Source of the DNA: Caldimonas tepidiphila
Lineage (GTDB): Bacteria > Pseudomonadota > Gammaproteobacteria > Burkholderiales > Burkholderiaceae_C
Assembly: GCF_003569765.1 (NCBI RefSeq)
Contig: NZ_QXMG01000005.1
Location: forward strand, 94,153 to 158,152
DNA: 64,000 nucleotides
Reading direction: 5' to 3'
In this document: positions 9,208-20,537 of the stretch, in pieces
Layout of the letters: the number at the start of each line of letters is the position of its first letter
How positions within the stretch are numbered: position 1 is the first letter of the stretch
Made by a program: the position numbers and the translations under genes
Notes under the pieces: model-generated
What the model saw: only the letters and a program-made list of their open reading frames with translations
The model's database searches: none
What the model was told of the DNA's origin: nothing

Positions 9208-9411
9208 ATGCCGCTGTTCTGGAAACCCTACAAGTCCGAAATCACCCAGTTCCTGGACGAGCTGAAGGCCCGGCGTCCCGAGATCGAGGAAGGCCAGCGC
9301 CTCGGCCGCGCGATCTTCTGGGACAAGGAAGTCGACCGCGACGCCCAGCAGGACTACAAGGCCGCGCGCGTGGCGCAGCAGCCCTACGTCTACCAGACCA
9401 AGGGCGAGTGA
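9208..9411 (+). CDS. DUF3460 family small protein
   Basis: 67 residues from the ATG at 9208; an in-frame TTG at 9199 is a less likely start. YKSEITQFLDELKARRPEI followed by GRAIFWDKEVD and a C-terminal YVYQTK is characteristic of DUF3460, a small protein of unknown function restricted mainly to betaproteobacteria. It usually lies immediately before scpA, as here (34 bp). A TAAAAT sequence at 9152-9157 is a plausible -10 element, though I see no good -35 at the right distance. Confidence 0.85.
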   Translation: MPLFWKPYKSEITQFLDELKARRPEIEEGQRLGRAIFWDKEVDRDAQQDYKAARVAQQPYVYQTKGE

Positions 9412-9445
9412 GGCCGGCCGCGCGCCTGCCGACACGCCGCTGCCC

Positions 9446-10318
9446 TTGAGCGACGAGGAAATCCTCGCCACCGCGCTGCCCGAGCCGGGCGCGCCCGCGC
9501 AGCCGCAGCAGGCTGCCAACGACGACGAGGCCGCCGACCCGGTGGCCCTGGCGCGCCTGTACGGCGCGCCGCTGTTCCAGCTGCCGCAGGATCTCTACAT
9601 CCCGCCCGACGCGCTGGAGGTCATCCTCGAGGCCTTCGAGGGGCCGCTGGACCTGCTGCTCTACCTGATCCGCCGGCAGAACTTCAACATCCTCGACATC
9701 CCGCTGGCCGACGTCACGCGCCAGTACCTCGCCTACGTCGAGCAGATCCGCAGCCGCAACCTCGAGCTCGCCTCCGAGTACCTGCTGATGGCGGCGATGC
9801 TCATCGAGATCAAGTCGCGCCTGCTGCTGCCACCCAAGCCCTCGCCCGAGGGCGAGGAGCCGGAGGACCCGCGCGCCGAGCTCGTGCGCCGGCTGCTCGA
9901 GTACGAGCAGATCAAGCTCGCCGCCGCCAAGCTCGACCGCCTGCCGCTCGCCGGCCGCGACTTCCTGCGCGCGCAGGTGCACATCGAGCAGTCGACGGCG
10001 CCGCGCTTTCCCGACGTCGCGGCCGAGGAGCTGCGCGACGCCTGGCTCGACATCCTCAAGCGCGCCCGGCTCGTGCAGCACCACAGGATCAGCCGCGAGC
10101 AGCTCTCGGTGCGCGAGCACATGAGCAAGCTGCTGCGCCTGCTGCAGGGACGGCGCTTCGTCGTGTTCGAGGAGCTGTTCGAGCCCGCGCGCGGCCCGCA
10201 GGTGCTGGTGGTCACCTTCATCGCGATGCTCGAGCTCGCGCGCGAGCGGCTGCTCGAGATCACGCAGGCCGAGGCCTTCGCGCCGATCTACGTGCGCCTC
10301 GCCTACCAGCCGACCTGA
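9446..10318 (+). CDS. scpA: Segregation and condensation protein A
   Basis: 290 residues if translation starts at the TTG at 9446 (LSDEEILATALPEPG); the start is uncertain and a GTG at 9541 would remove a poorly conserved Ala/Pro-rich leader. The core is typical of ScpA kleisin: LEAFEGPLDLLLYLIRRQN, then FNILDIPLADVTRQYLAYVE and the ELASEYLLMAAMLIEIKSR helix, with a C-terminal winged-helix segment. ScpA bridges the SMC ATPase heads with ScpB and helps compact and segregate the chromosome. It follows DUF3460 and precedes panB, a conserved Burkholderiales order. Confidence 0.92.
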   Translation: MSDEEILATALPEPGAPAQPQQAANDDEAADPVALARLYGAPLFQLPQDLYIPPDALEVILEAFEGPLDLLLYLIRRQNFNILDIPLADVTRQYLAYVEQIRSRNLELASEYLLMAAMLIEIKSRLLLPPKPSPEGEEPEDPRAELVRRLLEYEQIKLAAAKLDRLPLAGRDFLRAQVHIEQSTAPRFPDVAAEELRDAWLDILKRARLVQHHRISREQLSVREHMSKLLRLLQGRRFVVFEELFEPARGPQVLVVTFIAMLELARERLLEITQAEAFAPIYVRLAYQPT

Positions 10319-10361
10319 GGCGCGGCGCCCCCCGGCTGTTGTTGCGCCGCACCATCAGAAT

Positions 10362-10401
10362 CGAACGACCGTTCGCTTCACGGAAATCGGGTGGCTAGAA
10401 T
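10362..10401 (+). promoter_or_regulatory. Putative panB promoter with 14-bp palindromic operator-like site
   Basis: CGAACG (10362-10367), AC, CGTTCG (10370-10375) is a perfect palindrome of the kind bound by TetR-type regulators. It overlaps the position expected for a -35 element relative to TAGAAT at 10396-10401, which lies 31 bp before the panB ATG. The regulator, if any, cannot be named from this window. Confidence 0.4.
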
Positions 10402-10431
10402 GCGCGCTCTTTCCGCCCCCAGGAGCGCAAG

Positions 10432-12160
<1,729 letters not shown>

Positions 12161-12209
12161 GGCCCGCGCCGCGGCCGCCCTGCGGGATGGCCCGGGGCGC
12201 GCGGCCGCG

Positions 12210-12836
12210 TCAGGCCGTCTCCTGCTGCACCCACTCCAGGATCGGCTGCCACTGCGGCAGCTCGCGCTCGACGCGGCTCGTCGCCACGTCCCACACCGTC
12301 AACCCGTGCGCAGCGAGGTGCACGTAGACCTGCGCGTCGCGGATCTCGCCGACCACCGGCACCTCCAGCCCCTCGATGAAGGCGTGCAGCTGCTCGGCGG
12401 CGATCGTGCCCTCGCGCACCCTCATGCCGACCACGCCGACGCGCACCCGCGAGCCGCGCCGGTGCGTCAGCACGCGGGTAAGGAATTCGCGCGTCGCGTA
12501 GATGTCGAACAGGCTCGGCGTGATCGGCACCAGCATCGTGTCGGCGCGACGCATCATCTCGTCGAAGCCCGGGCCGTGCAGGTTGGCCGGCGTGTCCAGC
12601 ACCGCGACGCGCGTGCCTCGCGGCAGCTTCAGCGGCTCGCCCTCGGCGACGTCCCAGGCGCCGATCGTCGCGGCCGCCTCGGGCCGCAGCCGCAGCCAGG
12701 TGCGCGCCGACTGCTGGCGGTCCATGTCGCCGAGCACCACCGGCTCCCCCTGCGCCGCGAACCAGCCGGCGAGATTGGTCGACAGCGTGGACTTGCCCAC
12801 GCCGCCCTTCGGATTGGCCACCACAATCAATGACAT
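12210..12836 (-). CDS. ParA/MinD-like P-loop ATPase
   Basis: 208 residues from the ATG at 12836 (MSLIVVANPKGGVGKST), which has GGAG nine bases upstream; an ATG at 12845 would add MQQ. The deviant Walker A motif KGGVGKST with two lysines and the DTPAN Walker B region define the ParA/MinD/Mrp superfamily. No ParB partner or parS-like site is visible, and the protein lacks the N-terminal helix-turn-helix of plasmid ParA. Such single ATPases next to panC are common in Burkholderiales; their cargo is unknown. It is convergent with panC. Confidence 0.85.
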   Translation of the reverse strand: MSLIVVANPKGGVGKSTLSTNLAGWFAAQGEPVVLGDMDRQQSARTWLRLRPEAAATIGAWDVAEGEPLKLPRGTRVAVLDTPANLHGPGFDEMMRRADTMLVPITPSLFDIYATREFLTRVLTHRRGSRVRVGVVGMRVREGTIAAEQLHAFIEGLEVPVVGEIRDAQVYVHLAAHGLTVWDVATSRVERELPQWQPILEWVQQETA

Positions 12837-12922
12837 CTGCTGCATCTCCGGAACAGGGAGCGGCCCGCGCCGCCTCGGCCCGATGTTAGCGAGGCCGCGC
12901 GCGCGGCACAGCCCTCGCCCGC

Positions 12923-13687
12923 TCAGTGCAGCGCGTCCCACAGCAGCTTGACGCCGGTGAGGAACATGCCCGCGTAGGCGAGCCGGTAGAACCACTCGGC
13001 GCGCACCCGCGGCACCAGCCACAGCCCGAGCCAGACGCCGAGCGGGGCGACCGGCAGCAGCAGCGCCGAGGTCGCCATGTTGCGCACATCGATCAGGCCG
13101 AGCCCGGCGTAGGGCAGCCACTTCGAGGTGTTGATGACGGCGAAGAACACCGCCATCGTCGCCGCCGCGCGCACCGGCGGCAGCTTCAGCGGCAGCACGT
13201 AGGCCTGCACGGGCGGCCCGCCCGCGTGCGACACGAAGCTCGTGAAGCCCGCCGCGACGCCGAGCAGCCGCCCCAGCCAGCGCGAGGGCCGCGGCACGTC
13301 CGCGCGCGGCGGGAAGAACAGCCGCTGCGCGAGGAAGGCCAGCGTCAGCGCGCCGACCACGCCCGCGACCATGCGGCCCGGCAGCACGCCGAACAGCAGC
13401 GTGCCGATCACGGTGCCGACGAGCCCCGCCGGCAGCAGCAGAGCGAGCAGCGCCCGGTCGCGCTGGCGCCAGTAGGCGGCGATGCCCATCGCATCCATCA
13501 CCGCCAGCAGCGGCAGCATGATCGCCGCGGCCTGCGGCACCGGCACCGCCAGCGCCATGATCGGCACCGCGAGCGCGCCGAAGCCCGCGCCGAAGCCGGT
13601 CTTCGACAGCCCCATCAGCAGCACCGCGGGGACGGCCGCGGCGTAGAAGGCCGGCTCGAGGATCAGCGCCTGCGTCCAGCCGCCCAT
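12923..13687 (-). CDS. TauE/SafE family membrane permease
   Basis: 254 residues from the ATG at 13687, which follows a GGGAGG Shine-Dalgarno; longer upstream codons are a shadow of the divergent gene. About seven to eight hydrophobic helices with the family's glycine motifs are visible: VLLMGLSKTGFGAGFGALAV near the N-terminus and the repeat-like GVAAGFTSFVSHAGGPPV in the second half. TauE/SafE proteins export sulfite, sulfoacetate or related organic anions across the inner membrane; the substrate is not evident. It diverges from the TRIC-type channel gene. Confidence 0.9.
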   Translation of the reverse strand: MGGWTQALILEPAFYAAAVPAVLLMGLSKTGFGAGFGALAVPIMALAVPVPQAAAIMLPLLAVMDAMGIAAYWRQRDRALLALLLPAGLVGTVIGTLLFGVLPGRMVAGVVGALTLAFLAQRLFFPPRADVPRPSRWLGRLLGVAAGFTSFVSHAGGPPVQAYVLPLKLPPVRAAATMAVFFAVINTSKWLPYAGLGLIDVRNMATSALLLPVAPLGVWLGLWLVPRVRAEWFYRLAYAGMFLTGVKLLWDALH

Positions 13688-13765
13688 CAGCGCTGCCTCC
13701 CGGCGCGAACGGGCGCGCTTAAGATGCCGGCCCCGGCGTCGGCCCGGGAAGAAGAGGATGGATGC

Positions 13766-14398
13766 ATGGACGGATGGCGGCTGGACGGCTTGCGGCTGGT
13801 GATCGAGGTGGCGGCGACGCTCGCGTTCGCGCTGTCGGGGCTGCTGGAGGCGGCAAGGCGCCGGCTCGACCCGGTGGGGGCCTGCGTCGCCGCCTTCCTG
13901 ACGGCCTTCGGCGGCGGCACGCTGCGCGACGTGCTGCTCGACCGGCGGCCCTTCTTCTGGGTCCAGCATACCGAGTACGTGTGGGCCGTGCTCGCGCTCA
14001 CCGTCATCGCCCTGACCGTGCTGCGCGCGCAGCACTTCGCGCTCACCGAGCGCGCAATCCAGGTGCCCGACGCGCTCGGGCTCGGGCTGTTCGCCGCCTC
14101 GGGCGTGGACCTCGCGCTCGCGCTCGGCCACGAGCCGCTGATCGCGGTGCTGATGGGCGTGATCACCGGCGTGTTCGGCGGCGTGCTGCGCGACATCGTC
14201 TGCAACGAGATACCGACCGTGTTCCGCGACCACCGGCCCTACGCGCTGGTGGCCTTCGCCGGCGGCTGGCTGCATGTCGGGCTGCTGCAGCTCGGCGTGC
14301 AGGGCGAGGCCGCGCTGCTCGCCACGGTGGCCGCGGTGGCGGGCGCACGCGGCCTGGCGGTCGCGCTGCAGTGGGAGCTGCCGGGCTGGCGGACGTGA
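13766..14398 (+). CDS. Trimeric intracellular cation (TRIC/UPF0126) channel family protein
   Basis: 210 residues with about seven membrane helices. The two internal repeats are clear: FGGGTLRDVLLDRRPFFW in the first half and VFGGVLRDIVCNEIPTVF in the second, each carrying the GGxxRD kink motif of the family. Bacterial homologues form trimeric monovalent cation channels. The start is the ATG at 13766, after GAGGATGGATGC. It diverges from the TauE/SafE gene by 78 bp and is followed by DUF1841. Confidence 0.9.
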   Translation: MDGWRLDGLRLVIEVAATLAFALSGLLEAARRRLDPVGACVAAFLTAFGGGTLRDVLLDRRPFFWVQHTEYVWAVLALTVIALTVLRAQHFALTERAIQVPDALGLGLFAASGVDLALALGHEPLIAVLMGVITGVFGGVLRDIVCNEIPTVFRDHRPYALVAFAGGWLHVGLLQLGVQGEAALLATVAAVAGARGLAVALQWELPGWRT

Positions 14399-14483
14399 GG
14401 CGCCGGGCCTCCTCGCCCGGGGAGGCCGCGCCGCGATGCGCATGCGGCGGACGGTGTCATCGAAGACGGGCGAGAATCCCGTG

Positions 14484-14915
14484 ATGTTCGCACCGACCCA
14501 ACACGACGTGAGGCGCTTCTTCTGCGAGGCCTCGCGCAAGATCTCCGCCCGCGAGCCGCTGACGCCGCTCGAGGCGCTGGCCGCGCAGTGGATCGACCAG
14601 CACCCCGAATACCGCGAGGACCTCGCCGACGCCGAGGCGGCGGTCGCCGCCAGCTACACCGTCGAGGAGGGGCGCACCAATCCCTTCCTGCACCTGTCGA
14701 TGCACCTGTCGATCAGCGAGCAGGTCAGCATCGACCAGCCGCGCGGCATCAAGCAGGCCTTCGAGCTGCTCGCGGCCAAGCGCGGCTCGGCGCACGACGC
14801 GCACCACGAGATGATGGAATGCCTCGGCGAGATGATCTGGGCCTCGCAGCGAAGCGGCCTGCCGCCCGACGGCCAGGCCTACATCGACTGCGTGCGGCGA
14901 CGCGCGACGCGCTGA
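14484..14915 (+). CDS. DUF1841 family protein
   Basis: 143 residues from the ATG at 14484 (MFAPTQHDVRRFF); a GTG directly before it could also be used. The conserved features are the N-terminal RRFFCEASRK, the NPFLHLSMHLSISEQVSIDQP core, and the C-terminal HDAHHEMMECLGEMIWASQR, in which several His/Glu residues could bind metal. DUF1841 is widespread in beta- and gammaproteobacteria and has no established function. It is soluble, with no signal peptide. It is convergent with the secreted unknown at 14946-15575. Confidence 0.88.
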   Translation: MFAPTQHDVRRFFCEASRKISAREPLTPLEALAAQWIDQHPEYREDLADAEAAVAASYTVEEGRTNPFLHLSMHLSISEQVSIDQPRGIKQAFELLAAKRGSAHDAHHEMMECLGEMIWASQRSGLPPDGQAYIDCVRRRATR

Positions 14916-14945
14916 GGCCCCCGGCGAGCGCCCCGTGCGCCCCGC

Positions 14946-15575
14946 TCAGGGCGGCAGGCGCACGAAGCGCCCCTTCGCCAGCTTCCAGTGCTCGGTCAGC
15001 CCGAGCGAGGTGTAGGGCAGCAGCAGCGAGTCGCCGTCGATCTCGACGCGGCCGCCCGCCCCCTCCATGCGGCCGACGAGCCGCCACTGGCCCGCACCCC
15101 GTCCGCGGCGCGGCGCCGGGACGTACTTCAGCACGTTGACCACCACGCCGAGCTCGGGATGGCCGAGCGCGAACACGAGCTCGGGCCGGCCGTCGCGCTC
15201 GAAGTCGTGGCTCGCCGCCTCGATGCGCAGTCCCTGGCTGTCGATCGCGTGCTGCACGCTGCAGCCGAACAGCTCCGAGCAGTCGTCGAGCAGCACCGGC
15301 AGCGCCAGCGTCTGGCGCCCGTGGCGCAGGCGGTAGTCGATGCCGGCCGGCTGCGCCGCCCGCATCCGCACCGCCAGCGGCGTGCGGCCGATGCGCGACG
15401 CGAACCGCAGCTCCGCCGACGGCTGCAGCGCCGGGTCCCAGCTCACCGCCTGCCGCGGCCCGTGGATCAGCCGCGGCGCCGCGTCGTCCAGCGCGGCGGC
15501 AGGGCCGGCGGCAGCCAGCAGCGCCGCTGCCGAGGCGGCGAGCAGCGCCGGCTTCGGAAGGCGGCAGCGGCTCAT
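14946..15575 (-). CDS. Secreted/periplasmic hypothetical protein
   Basis: 209 residues. The N-terminus is a good Sec signal peptide: basic MSRCRLPK, a hydrophobic Ala/Leu core, and cleavage probably after GPAAA near residue 28. The mature part is beta-rich with a Cys pair around CSELFGC that could form a disulfide, and contains the DFERDGRPELVFALGHPELG segment reminiscent of integrin-like/VCBS-type beta units, though only one unit is seen. I cannot assign a family. It lies downstream of copZ on the same strand, separated by a perfect inverted repeat. Confidence 0.7.
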   Translation of the reverse strand: MSRCRLPKPALLAASAAALLAAAGPAAALDDAAPRLIHGPRQAVSWDPALQPSAELRFASRIGRTPLAVRMRAAQPAGIDYRLRHGRQTLALPVLLDDCSELFGCSVQHAIDSQGLRIEAASHDFERDGRPELVFALGHPELGVVVNVLKYVPAPRRGRGAGQWRLVGRMEGAGGRVEIDGDSLLLPYTSLGLTEHWKLAKGRFVRLPP

Positions 15576-15600
15576 GGTCTGACAACATCTTGCAACATTC

Positions 15601-15620
15601 GCACAGTTTAGACACTGTGC
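15601..15620. repeat. Perfect 7-bp inverted repeat between copZ and the secreted-protein gene
   Basis: GCACAGT (15601-15607) and ACTGTGC (15614-15620) are exact complements around TTAGAC. The element is 25 bp before the start of the secreted-protein gene and 28 bp after the copZ stop on the minus strand. No T-run follows, so an operator for the downstream gene is as likely as a terminator. The sequence next to it (ACAACATCTTGCAACATT) also contains a short AACAT direct repeat. Confidence 0.45.
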
Positions 15621-15648
15621 GCAGATGCCGACAGGGCGCGACGCCGGC

Positions 15649-15840
15649 TCAGCTCGCCGGGTAGCCCTCCTCCTCGAGCGCGCGCCGGAAATTCTCGGCC
15701 GGCTGGCCCGACTCGATGCGCACCTTGTGCGCCGGCAGGTCGATCTCGACCTTTGCTTGCGGATCCACCTGCTGCACCGTGTTCGTCACGGTCTTCACGC
15801 AGTGGCCGCAGGTCATGTCGTTCAGCGTCAGTTCGATCAT
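15649..15840 (-). CDS. copZ: CopZ-like copper chaperone (HMA domain)
   Basis: 63 residues forming one heavy-metal-associated domain. The metal site is MTCGHC near the N-terminus, with His between the cysteines as in many bacterial CopZ-type chaperones. They carry Cu(I) in the cytoplasm and deliver it to the N-terminal domains of CopA-type ATPases. A strong Shine-Dalgarno (AAAGGAG) lies about 8 bases before the ATG. The gene is divergent from copA and has its own CueR-type promoter at 15884-15914, so the two should be induced together by copper. Confidence 0.9.
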   Translation of the reverse strand: MIELTLNDMTCGHCVKTVTNTVQQVDPQAKVEIDLPAHKVRIESGQPAENFRRALEEEGYPAS

Positions 15841-15883
15841 CGCGGGACTCCTTTCGAGAGGTTCGGTGGGTTGCGAGGGGCTC

Positions 15884-15914
15884 ATTCTCGACCGTGCCAT
15901 CGTGGCAAGGTCAA
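15884..15914 (-). promoter_or_regulatory. CueR-type copper-responsive promoter for copZ
   Basis: Reading the minus strand, TTGACC (15914-15909) is followed by a 19-bp spacer and GAGAAT (15889-15884). The spacer holds the dyad CCTTGCC-ACGAT-GGCACGG, six of seven positions symmetric. An over-long 19-bp spacer with a CCTT/AAGG-type dyad is the hallmark of promoters activated by MerR-family regulators such as CueR. The predicted transcript begins about 37 bases before the copZ ATG. Confidence 0.75.
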
Positions 15915-15929
15915 GCACTTCGAAGACGC

Positions 15930-15960
15930 TTGACCTTGACATCATGGGAAGGATTAACCT
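15930..15960 (+). promoter_or_regulatory. CueR-type copper-responsive promoter for copA
   Basis: TTGACC (15930-15935), a 19-bp spacer and TAACCT (15955-15960) form a second MerR-type promoter, with the dyad CCTT (15934-15937) and AAGG (15949-15952). It faces copA, back to back with the copZ promoter 15 bp away. The -10 element ends only 7 bp before the copA ATG, so transcription would start at or next to the first codon. Confidence 0.72.
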
Positions 15961-15967
15961 CCTGTCC

Positions 15968-18403
15968 ATGACCACCTCCAGCCCCACCCTCACCCTGCCG
16001 ATCGAGGGCATGACCTGTGCCTCCTGCGTCGGCCGCGTCGAGCGCGCGCTCAGGAAAGTGCCCGGCGTGCAGCAGGCCACCGTCAACCTCGCCACCGAGT
16101 CGGCCAGCGTCGAGCTGGAGCCGGCGGCACCGCCCGGCGCTGCCGCCGGGGAGGTGGTCGCGGCGATCGAGAAGGCGGGCTACCACGTCGCGCACGAGGA
16201 GCAGCAACTCGCGATCCAGGGCATGACCTGCGCGTCCTGCGTCGGCCGGGTGGAGCGGGCACTGAAGAAGGTGCCCGGGGTGCTCTCGGCCACCGTCAAC
16301 CTCGCCACCGAGACTGCCACGGTGGACACTCCGCGCGGCGCGGTGCCGGCCCAGGCGCTGCTCGACGCGGTCGAGCGCGCCGGCTACGAGGCGCGGCCGC
16401 TGGCTGCGCCGGGCGACGCGCTCGCGGCGGAACAGGCGGCGGCCGAGCCGCGCCACAGCCGCGAGGCGCGCGCCGTCGTCATCGCCATGCTGCTGTCGCT
16501 GCCGCTGGTCGTGCCGATGGCCGGCGAGCTGTTCGGGCGACACTGGATGCTGCCGGGCTGGCTGCAGTGGCTGCTGGCCACGCCCGTGCAGTTCTGGCTC
16601 GGCGCGCGCTTCTACCGCGCCGGCTGGGCCGCGCTGCGCGCCGGCAGCGGCAACATGGACCTGCTCGTCGCGCTCGGCACCAGCGCCGCCTACGGCCTGA
16701 GCGTGTGGCTGCTGCTGACCGACGAGACCGGCATGCCGCCGCTGTACTTCGAGGCGGCCGCGGTCGTGATCGCGCTGGTGCTGCTGGGCAAGTGGCTCGA
16801 GACGCGTGCCAAGCGCCAGACCACCGAGGCGATCCGCGCGCTGCAGGCGCTGCGGCCCGACGGCGCGCGCGTGCTGCGCGACGGCGTCGAGCGCGAGCTG
16901 CCGCTTGCGCAGGTGCGCGTCGGCGATCTCGTCGTGGTGCGCCCGGGCGAGCGCGCGCCGGTCGACGGCCTCGTGGCCGAGGGCGAGAGCCATTTCGACG
17001 AGTCGCTGCTGACCGGCGAGAGCCTGCCGGTGGCGCGCGCACCGGGCGACGCGGTGATCGGCGGCGCGATCAACGGCGAGGGCCTGGTGCGGCTGCGCAC
17101 CACCGCGGTCGGCGCCGAGACGGCGCTGGCGCGCATCGTGCGGCTCGTCGAGTCGGCGCAGGCGCAGAAGGCGCCGATCCAGCGCGTCGTCGACCGGGTC
17201 AGCGCGGTGTTCGTGCCGGTGGTGGTGGCGATCGCGGTGCTCACGCTGCTCGGCTGGGGGCTGGCGACGGGCGACTGGCCGCGGGCGCTGCTCAACGCGG
17301 TGTCGGTGCTGGTGATCGCCTGCCCCTGCGCACTCGGGCTCGCGACGCCGGCGGCGATCATGGTCGGCACCGGGGTCGCGGCGCGCCACGGCGTGCTGAT
17401 CAAGGACGCGCAGGCGCTCGAGGTGGCGCACGGGCTGCGCGTGGTCGCCTTCGACAAGACCGGCACGCTCACCGAGGGCAAGCCGACGCTGGTCGAGACG
17501 CGCGCCACGGACGGCGACGACGCGGCGCTGCTCGCGCGCGCCGCGGCGCTGCAGGCCGGCAGCGAACACCCGCTCGCGCGCGCGGTGCTTGCCGAGGCCG
17601 ATGCCCGCCGCGTCGCGGTGCCGGCCGCCGAGGCCCTGCGCGCGATCGCCGGGCGCGGCGTCGCCGGTCGCGTCGGCGGCGTCGAGCTGCAGCTCGGCAG
17701 CAGCCGGCTGATGGAGGAGCTCGGCGTCGACATGTCGGCGCTACGCGAGCGCGCCGCGGCGCTGGCCGCCGAGGGCCGCACGGTGTCGTGGCTCGCGCAG
17801 GCCGGCACCCCGCCGCGGCTCGTCGGCCTGCTCGCCTTCGGCGACACGCTCAAGCGCGAGGCGCCGGGGGCGGTCGCGCGGCTGCGCGCGCTCGGCCTGC
17901 GCACGCTGCTGATCTCGGGCGACAACCGCGGCAGCGCCGAGGCGGTGGGACGCCGGCTCGGCATCGACGAGGTGCGCGCCGAGGTGCTGCCGGCCGACAA
18001 GGCGGGCATCGTCGCCGGGCTGAAGGCGGGCGGGCAGCGCGTCGGCATGGTCGGCGACGGCATCAACGACGCGCCGGCGCTCGCTGCCGCCGACGTCGGC
18101 ATCGCGATGAGCACCGGCACCGACGTCGCGATGCACGCCGCCGGCATCACGCTGATGCGCGGCAACCCGGCGCTAGTCGCCGATGCGATCGACATCTCGC
18201 GCCGCACCACGGCGAAGATCCGCCAGAACCTGTTCTGGGCCTTCGTCTACAACGTGATCGGGCTGCCGCTGGCCGCGCTCGGGCTGCTGAGCCCCGTGGT
18301 GGCGGGCGCCGCGATGGCGCTCAGCAGCGTGAGCGTCGTCACCAACGCGCTGCTGCTGCGGCGCTGGAAGCCGCGGCGGGACGACGAGGGGAGGACGGCA
18401 TGA
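15968..18403 (+). CDS. copA: Copper-translocating P-type ATPase CopA
   Basis: 811 residues from the ATG at 15968. Two N-terminal HMA domains carry GMTCASC (C17/C20 and C88/C91). The transmembrane ion site CPC is at 452-454 within [12 protein letters not shown], the phosphorylated aspartate is D496 in DKTGTLTEG, the SEHPLARAV motif marks the P1B nucleotide domain, and [10 protein letters not shown] lies near 696. CPC with two CxxC domains indicates Cu(I)/Ag(I) export across the inner membrane using ATP. An in-frame ATG at 15944 lies inside the promoter spacer and is unlikely. cueR overlaps the stop by 4 bp. Confidence 0.95.
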   Translation: MTTSSPTLTLPIEGMTCASCVGRVERALRKVPGVQQATVNLATESASVELEPAAPPGAAAGEVVAAIEKAGYHVAHEEQQLAIQGMTCASCVGRVERALKKVPGVLSATVNLATETATVDTPRGAVPAQALLDAVERAGYEARPLAAPGDALAAEQAAAEPRHSREARAVVIAMLLSLPLVVPMAGELFGRHWMLPGWLQWLLATPVQFWLGARFYRAGWAALRAGSGNMDLLVALGTSAAYGLSVWLLLTDETGMPPLYFEAAAVVIALVLLGKWLETRAKRQTTEAIRALQALRPDGARVLRDGVERELPLAQVRVGDLVVVRPGERAPVDGLVAEGESHFDESLLTGESLPVARAPGDAVIGGAINGEGLVRLRTTAVGAETALARIVRLVESAQAQKAPIQRVVDRVSAVFVPVVVAIAVLTLLGWGLATGDWPRALLNAVSVLVIACPCALGLATPAAIMVGTGVAARHGVLIKDAQALEVAHGLRVVAFDKTGTLTEGKPTLVETRATDGDDAALLARAAALQAGSEHPLARAVLAEADARRVAVPAAEALRAIAGRGVAGRVGGVELQLGSSRLMEELGVDMSALRERAAALAAEGRTVSWLAQAGTPPRLVGLLAFGDTLKREAPGAVARLRALGLRTLLISGDNRGSAEAVGRRLGIDEVRAEVLPADKAGIVAGLKAGGQRVGMVGDGINDAPALAAADVGIAMSTGTDVAMHAAGITLMRGNPALVADAIDISRRTTAKIRQNLFWAFVYNVIGLPLAALGLLSPVVAGAAMALSSVSVVTNALLLRRWKPRRDDEGRTA

Positions 18404-18849
18404 AGGAGCGCATGAACATCGGCGAGGCCGCCGGCGCCTCGGGCGTGTCGGCCAAGATGATCCGCCACTACGAGGCGCTGGAGCTGCTGCCGGAGGTGGC
18501 GCGCAGCGAGTCGGGCTACCGGCAGTACGATGCAGCGGCGGTGCACACGCTGCGCTTCATCCGCCGCGCGCGCGAGCTCGGCTTCGGCATCGCCGAGATC
18601 CGCACGCTGCTGCAGCTGTGGCGCAATCGCGAGCGCGCCAGCAGCGAGGTCAAGCGCATCGCGCTCGAGCATGCCGCGGACCTGCAGCGGCGCATCGACG
18701 AGATGCAGGCGATGAAGCGCACGCTCGAGCACCTGGCGCGGGAATGCCACGGCGACGGGCGGCCCGACTGCCCGATCCTCGAGGATCTCGCGCATGCGGC
18801 GCCGGACGGCTGCGGCGCCTCTCACGCCGGAGCGACCCGCTTCCGCTGA
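18400..18849 (+). CDS. cueR: MerR-family copper-responsive regulator CueR
   Basis: 149 residues. The N-terminal winged helix-turn-helix starts [21 protein letters not shown], close to CueR and HmrR. The effector site is [18 protein letters not shown]: two cysteines separated by seven residues, as in E. coli CueR, which suit linear Cu(I) coordination. The start used is the ATG at 18400, which overlaps the copA stop (ATGA) and has GGAGG upstream; the ATG at 18412 is the start most homologues would use. Being in the copA operon, it should be self-induced, acting on the two promoters at 15884-15960. Confidence 0.92.
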   Translation: MKERMNIGEAAGASGVSAKMIRHYEALELLPEVARSESGYRQYDAAAVHTLRFIRRARELGFGIAEIRTLLQLWRNRERASSEVKRIALEHAADLQRRIDEMQAMKRTLEHLARECHGDGRPDCPILEDLAHAAPDGCGASHAGATRFR

Positions 18850-18902
18850 AACACCGGGACGACCGCCGGGACCGGCCCGGCCCTCATGCGGGTCGCGCTG
18901 CG

Positions 18903-19589
18903 TCAGTGGTTGTGGAAGCGCGACTGCGCCACCGTCTTCAGGTCGCCCTCGAGCGAGCCGAGGTAGTCGGCCATCGCGCGCAGCTCGTCGAACGAGAACT
19001 GCTTGACCTGCGCGCCCATGATCGCGTTGCCGCGGCCGATGTTGGGGTTGTTCTCGATCTTGTAGGACTTCAGCGCCACGTACAGGTAGTCGGCGTGCTG
19101 GCCGGCGATCTTCGGGTAGCTGCCGTCGATCGGCTTGTTGAAGTTCGCGCCGTGGCAGGACGCGCAGGCGCCCTTCTGCAACAACTGGTTCACCTGCGCC
19201 GAGGGCTGGCGGCTCGGCGTGTCGGGCACCGGGCGGGACTGCTCCTTGCCCTGGGTCTCGTAGAACGCGGCGATGTCGGCCATGTCCTGGTCGCTCAGCG
19301 AGCCGGAGATCGCGCGCATGGTCGGGTGCTTGCGCTCGCCCTTGCGGTAGGCCACCAGCGACGCGACGATGTAGCGCCCGCTCTGCCCCGAGATCATCGG
19401 CACGCGGTGCTGCTCGGGGAAGCCGGCGCGGTAGCCGGGGATGCCGTGGCAGCCGGCGCACATCGCGATCTTGCGCTCGCCCTCCTGGGGATTGCCGACC
19501 GCCGGGGCCCCGCCCCCCTGTGCCTGCGCGGCGCCGCTGAGGCCCGCGAGAAATGCCAACGCCAGCAAGGGGGTGAGATGTCTCTTCAT
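18903..19589 (-). CDS. Diheme cytochrome c, c4 type
   Basis: 228 residues from the ATG at 19589; longer frames upstream are not credible because a clean signal peptide begins there (MKRHLTPLLALAFLAGLSG, cleavage after AQA). The mature protein has two class I cytochrome c domains with CAGCH (44-48) and CASCH (142-146), and Met ligands such as the one in RVPMISGQ. c4-type cytochromes carry electrons in the periplasm to terminal oxidases. It diverges from moxR, and the shared region around 19651-19690 is unusually AT-rich for this window and probably holds both promoters. Confidence 0.92.
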   Translation of the reverse strand: MKRHLTPLLALAFLAGLSGAAQAQGGGAPAVGNPQEGERKIAMCAGCHGIPGYRAGFPEQHRVPMISGQSGRYIVASLVAYRKGERKHPTMRAISGSLSDQDMADIAAFYETQGKEQSRPVPDTPSRQPSAQVNQLLQKGACASCHGANFNKPIDGSYPKIAGQHADYLYVALKSYKIENNPNIGRGNAIMGAQVKQFSFDELRAMADYLGSLEGDLKTVAQSRFHNH

Positions 19590-19694
19590 GGTTCGCGCGA
19601 TGATCCTGGTTGGAGGAGTCGGGCCGGACGCAACGCACGCCGGCGCGGCATACCTAAATTTACCTTCTAACCCTTTGACACGCATCACATTCCT

Positions 19695-20533
<839 letters not shown>

Positions 20534-20537
<4 letters not shown>

